A stretch of DNA of 64,000 nt from positions 1 to 64,000 of the forward strand of contig NZ_JAIBOA010000017.1 in assembly GCF_019458805.1 (NCBI RefSeq), read 5' to 3'. Below the pieces are notes generated by a model. It was not told the DNA's origin. It searched no databases and saw nothing but the letters and a program-made list of their open reading frames with translations. Made by a program: the position numbers and the translations under genes. Of the stretch, positions 62,718 to 64,000 are shown piece by piece; position 1 is the first letter of the stretch; each line of letters starts with the position of its first letter. The stretch comes from Actinomadura parmotrematis (GTDB taxonomy: Bacteria > Actinomycetota > Actinomycetes > Streptosporangiales > Streptosporangiaceae).

Positions 62718-63372
62718 TGTAGTCGCGGGCCCCGGCCAGCACCGCCGCGTGCACGGCGCGGGCGATCCGCGCGCCCCACACCGAGCGCGGCCCGGCGAAC
62801 GCCTCGGCCGGGCCGGCGTCGGGCGCGGCGACGCAGATGGCGTCCGAGGCCGTCCCGGTCGCGGCGTATCCGGCCTCCAGCAGCGCCTGCGCCTTGGCCT
62901 CGGTGGCGGTGACGACGGCGTTGACCAGCGCGGCGTCGGCCAGCGCGACCGGCACCGCCACCGTGATGTTGATCGTGCCGGGCCGGTAGGGGGCGTCCAG
63001 CAGCATCGGCGCGAGCTCGGGATCGGCCGCACCCTCGGGCGCGGCGGCCCACGTCGGCACGCGCAGCCCGACGGTCGCGCTGACGTGGACGCCGCCGTCC
63101 GCGCCGCGGAAGGTCCGCTCGACCGCGGCGGCCGTCAGCATCCCGACGCCGGGGCCGCGCAGCCCGAGCGGCGCGGCGATCTCGCCGAGGTGGGCGAGCG
63201 GGTCGGTGCGCGCGTAGCCGCCGGGGACCTGGGCGTTCAGCACCCACCCGGCGGCGCCGATACCGCCGCCGAGCAGCGCCGAGGAGATCGTCCGCAGGCC
63301 GTCGCCGGCCCGCCACAGCGTCGCCGGCAGCCGGACGCCGTCCTCCTCGCGCCAGTGCGTCTCCAGGATCAC
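62683..63372 (-). CDS. cbiZ: Adenosylcobinamide amidohydrolase CbiZ
   Basis: Protein of 229 aa. CbiZ removes the aminopropanol side chain of adenosylcobinamide or salvaged pseudo-B12 to give adenosylcobyric acid. Family signatures: RTISSALLGGGIGAAGWVLN, GVGMLTAAAVERTFRGADGG, GTINITVAVPVALADAALVN and ATEAKAQALLEAG, then ATGTASDAICVAAP. GTG 63372 overlaps the stop of the ABC ATPase (GTGA), the usual arrangement in cobinamide salvage clusters with corrinoid transporters. Confidence 0.92.
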   Translation of the reverse strand: MILETHWREEDGVRLPATLWRAGDGLRTISSALLGGGIGAAGWVLNAQVPGGYARTDPLAHLGEIAAPLGLRGPGVGMLTAAAVERTFRGADGGVHVSATVGLRVPTWAAAPEGAADPELAPMLLDAPYRPGTINITVAVPVALADAALVNAVVTATEAKAQALLEAGYAATGTASDAICVAAPDAGPAEAFAGPRSVWGARIARAVHAAVLAGARDYTALLAARRAGR

Positions 63373-64000
63373 GGGCGCTCCAGGGCCAGCACGGGACGGC
63401 CGTCGCGGCCGGGCACGACCGAGACCGTCGCGGTGAAGTGCGCGGCGACGGTCTCGCGGGTGAGGACCCGAGCGGGCGTCCCGGCGGCGGCGACGCGGCC
63501 CCCCGACAGCAGGACGAGCGCGTCGGCGTACTGCCCGGCCAGGGTGAGGTCGTGGATGGTGGTGAGGACCGTCAGGCCGTCGTCGACGCGCAGCCGGTCG
63601 ATGAGCTCCATCACCTGCTGCTGGTGGCCGATGTCGAGCGCGGTCGTCGGCTCGTCCAGCAGCAGGACGGGCGCCTGCTGCGCCAGCGCGCGCGCGAGGA
63701 CGACCCGCTGGCGCTCCCCGCCTGACAGACGGTCCAGGGCGCGCGCGGCGAAGGACGTCAGATCCAGCCGTTCCAGCACCTCGCGGGCGATCGCGCGGTC
63801 GGCAGCGCTCTCTCTGCCGAGATGGGGGATGTAGGGGGAGCGGCCGAGGAGCGTGTAGTCCAGGACCGTCATCCCCGGCGGAAGGCTGGGGGACTGCGGC
63901 GCGTAGGCGACCAGGCGCGCGCGCTGGCGCGGCTTGAGCGACCGCAGGTCCGCGCCCGCGACCCGCACCGTCCCGTTCCCGGGGCGCAGGCCGAGGACGG
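63369..64000 (-). CDS. Corrinoid/siderophore-type ABC ATPase, 5' end outside window
   Basis: The visible 209 codons hold the C-terminal part of a FecE/BtuD-type ATPase: Q-loop VAYAPQSPSLPPGM, signature LSGGERQRVVLARAL, Walker B VLLLDEPTTALD and switch His LTTIHDLTLAG. The frame is open to the right edge past GTG 63968, so Walker A and the start lie off the window. Coupling with cbiZ suggests vitamin B12 or cobinamide uptake (BtuD role); siderophore import cannot be ruled out from the ATPase alone. Confidence 0.9.
   Translation of the reverse strand, partial: VLGLRPGNGTVRVAGADLRSLKPRQRARLVAYAPQSPSLPPGMTVLDYTLLGRSPYIPHLGRESAADRAIAREVLERLDLTSFAARALDRLSGGERQRVVLARALAQQAPVLLLDEPTTALDIGHQQQVMELIDRLRVDDGLTVLTTIHDLTLAGQYADALVLLSGGRVAAAGTPARVLTRETVAAHFTATVSVVPGRDGRPVLALERP

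Overview
The window is very GC-rich, with strong GC bias at third codon positions, many GTG starts and widespread 4-nt stop/start overlaps (GTGA, ATGA). The gene content (DUF397, DUF574 methyltransferase, DUF5999, a GTTAA-N6-TTAAC-controlled accD-accA-hmgL-fadE operon, a CebR-type operator) points to a filamentous actinomycete. Streptomycetaceae or Thermomonosporaceae (Actinomadura-like) would fit, but the genus is an inference.

Region 1 (1-28482) is a dense anti-phage/anti-plasmid island. It opens with the DISARM core drmA (5' end off the window), drmB and drmC, followed by a soluble Ser/Thr kinase with a TPR-like tail and an unusual beta-CASP metallo-hydrolase. Converging on these is a tightly coupled four-gene operon (18279 to 9205, minus strand): a RecB/Cas4-like nuclease, a REase-fold nuclease, a large helicase and a pPIWI-RE protein. 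Next comes an alternating array: kinase 2 (+), an HTH/N6-methylase/TRD fusion with a degenerate catalytic motif (-), kinase 3 (+), and a UvrD helicase with a RelE-like N-terminus (-). A GmrSD-type (DUF262-DUF1524) protein with an embedded alkyltransferase-like domain (-) closes the island. The three kinases interspersed among nucleases and helicases are the most likely place for an undescribed regulated defence assembly.

Region 2 (28483-43922) is housekeeping and accessory metabolism: a GH1 beta-glucosidase with two CebR/LacI-like boxes, a CoA-transferase/hydrolase, small membrane and zinc-ribbon proteins, a DUF218 protein, a MarR-controlled membrane protein, a DUF574 methyltransferase, a DedA protein coupled to a NarL-type two-component system, a YbaK-like deacylase, trehalose-6-phosphate synthase, and a HATPase/DUF397 pair.

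Region 3 (43923-64000) holds an exceptionally long intergenic hairpin, a DHA2 drug exporter, a sulfonate ABC transporter plus TauD-like dioxygenase operon preceded by a 25-codon leader peptide, the accR/accD1A1-hmgL-fadE4 branched-chain acyl-CoA locus with two perfect operators, a membrane solute-binding/VWA protein pair, an acyl-CoA synthetase, a coiled-coil protein, and cobinamide salvage genes (cbiZ and an ABC ATPase cut by the right edge). No tRNA, rRNA, CRISPR array, IS element or phage structural gene was recognised.
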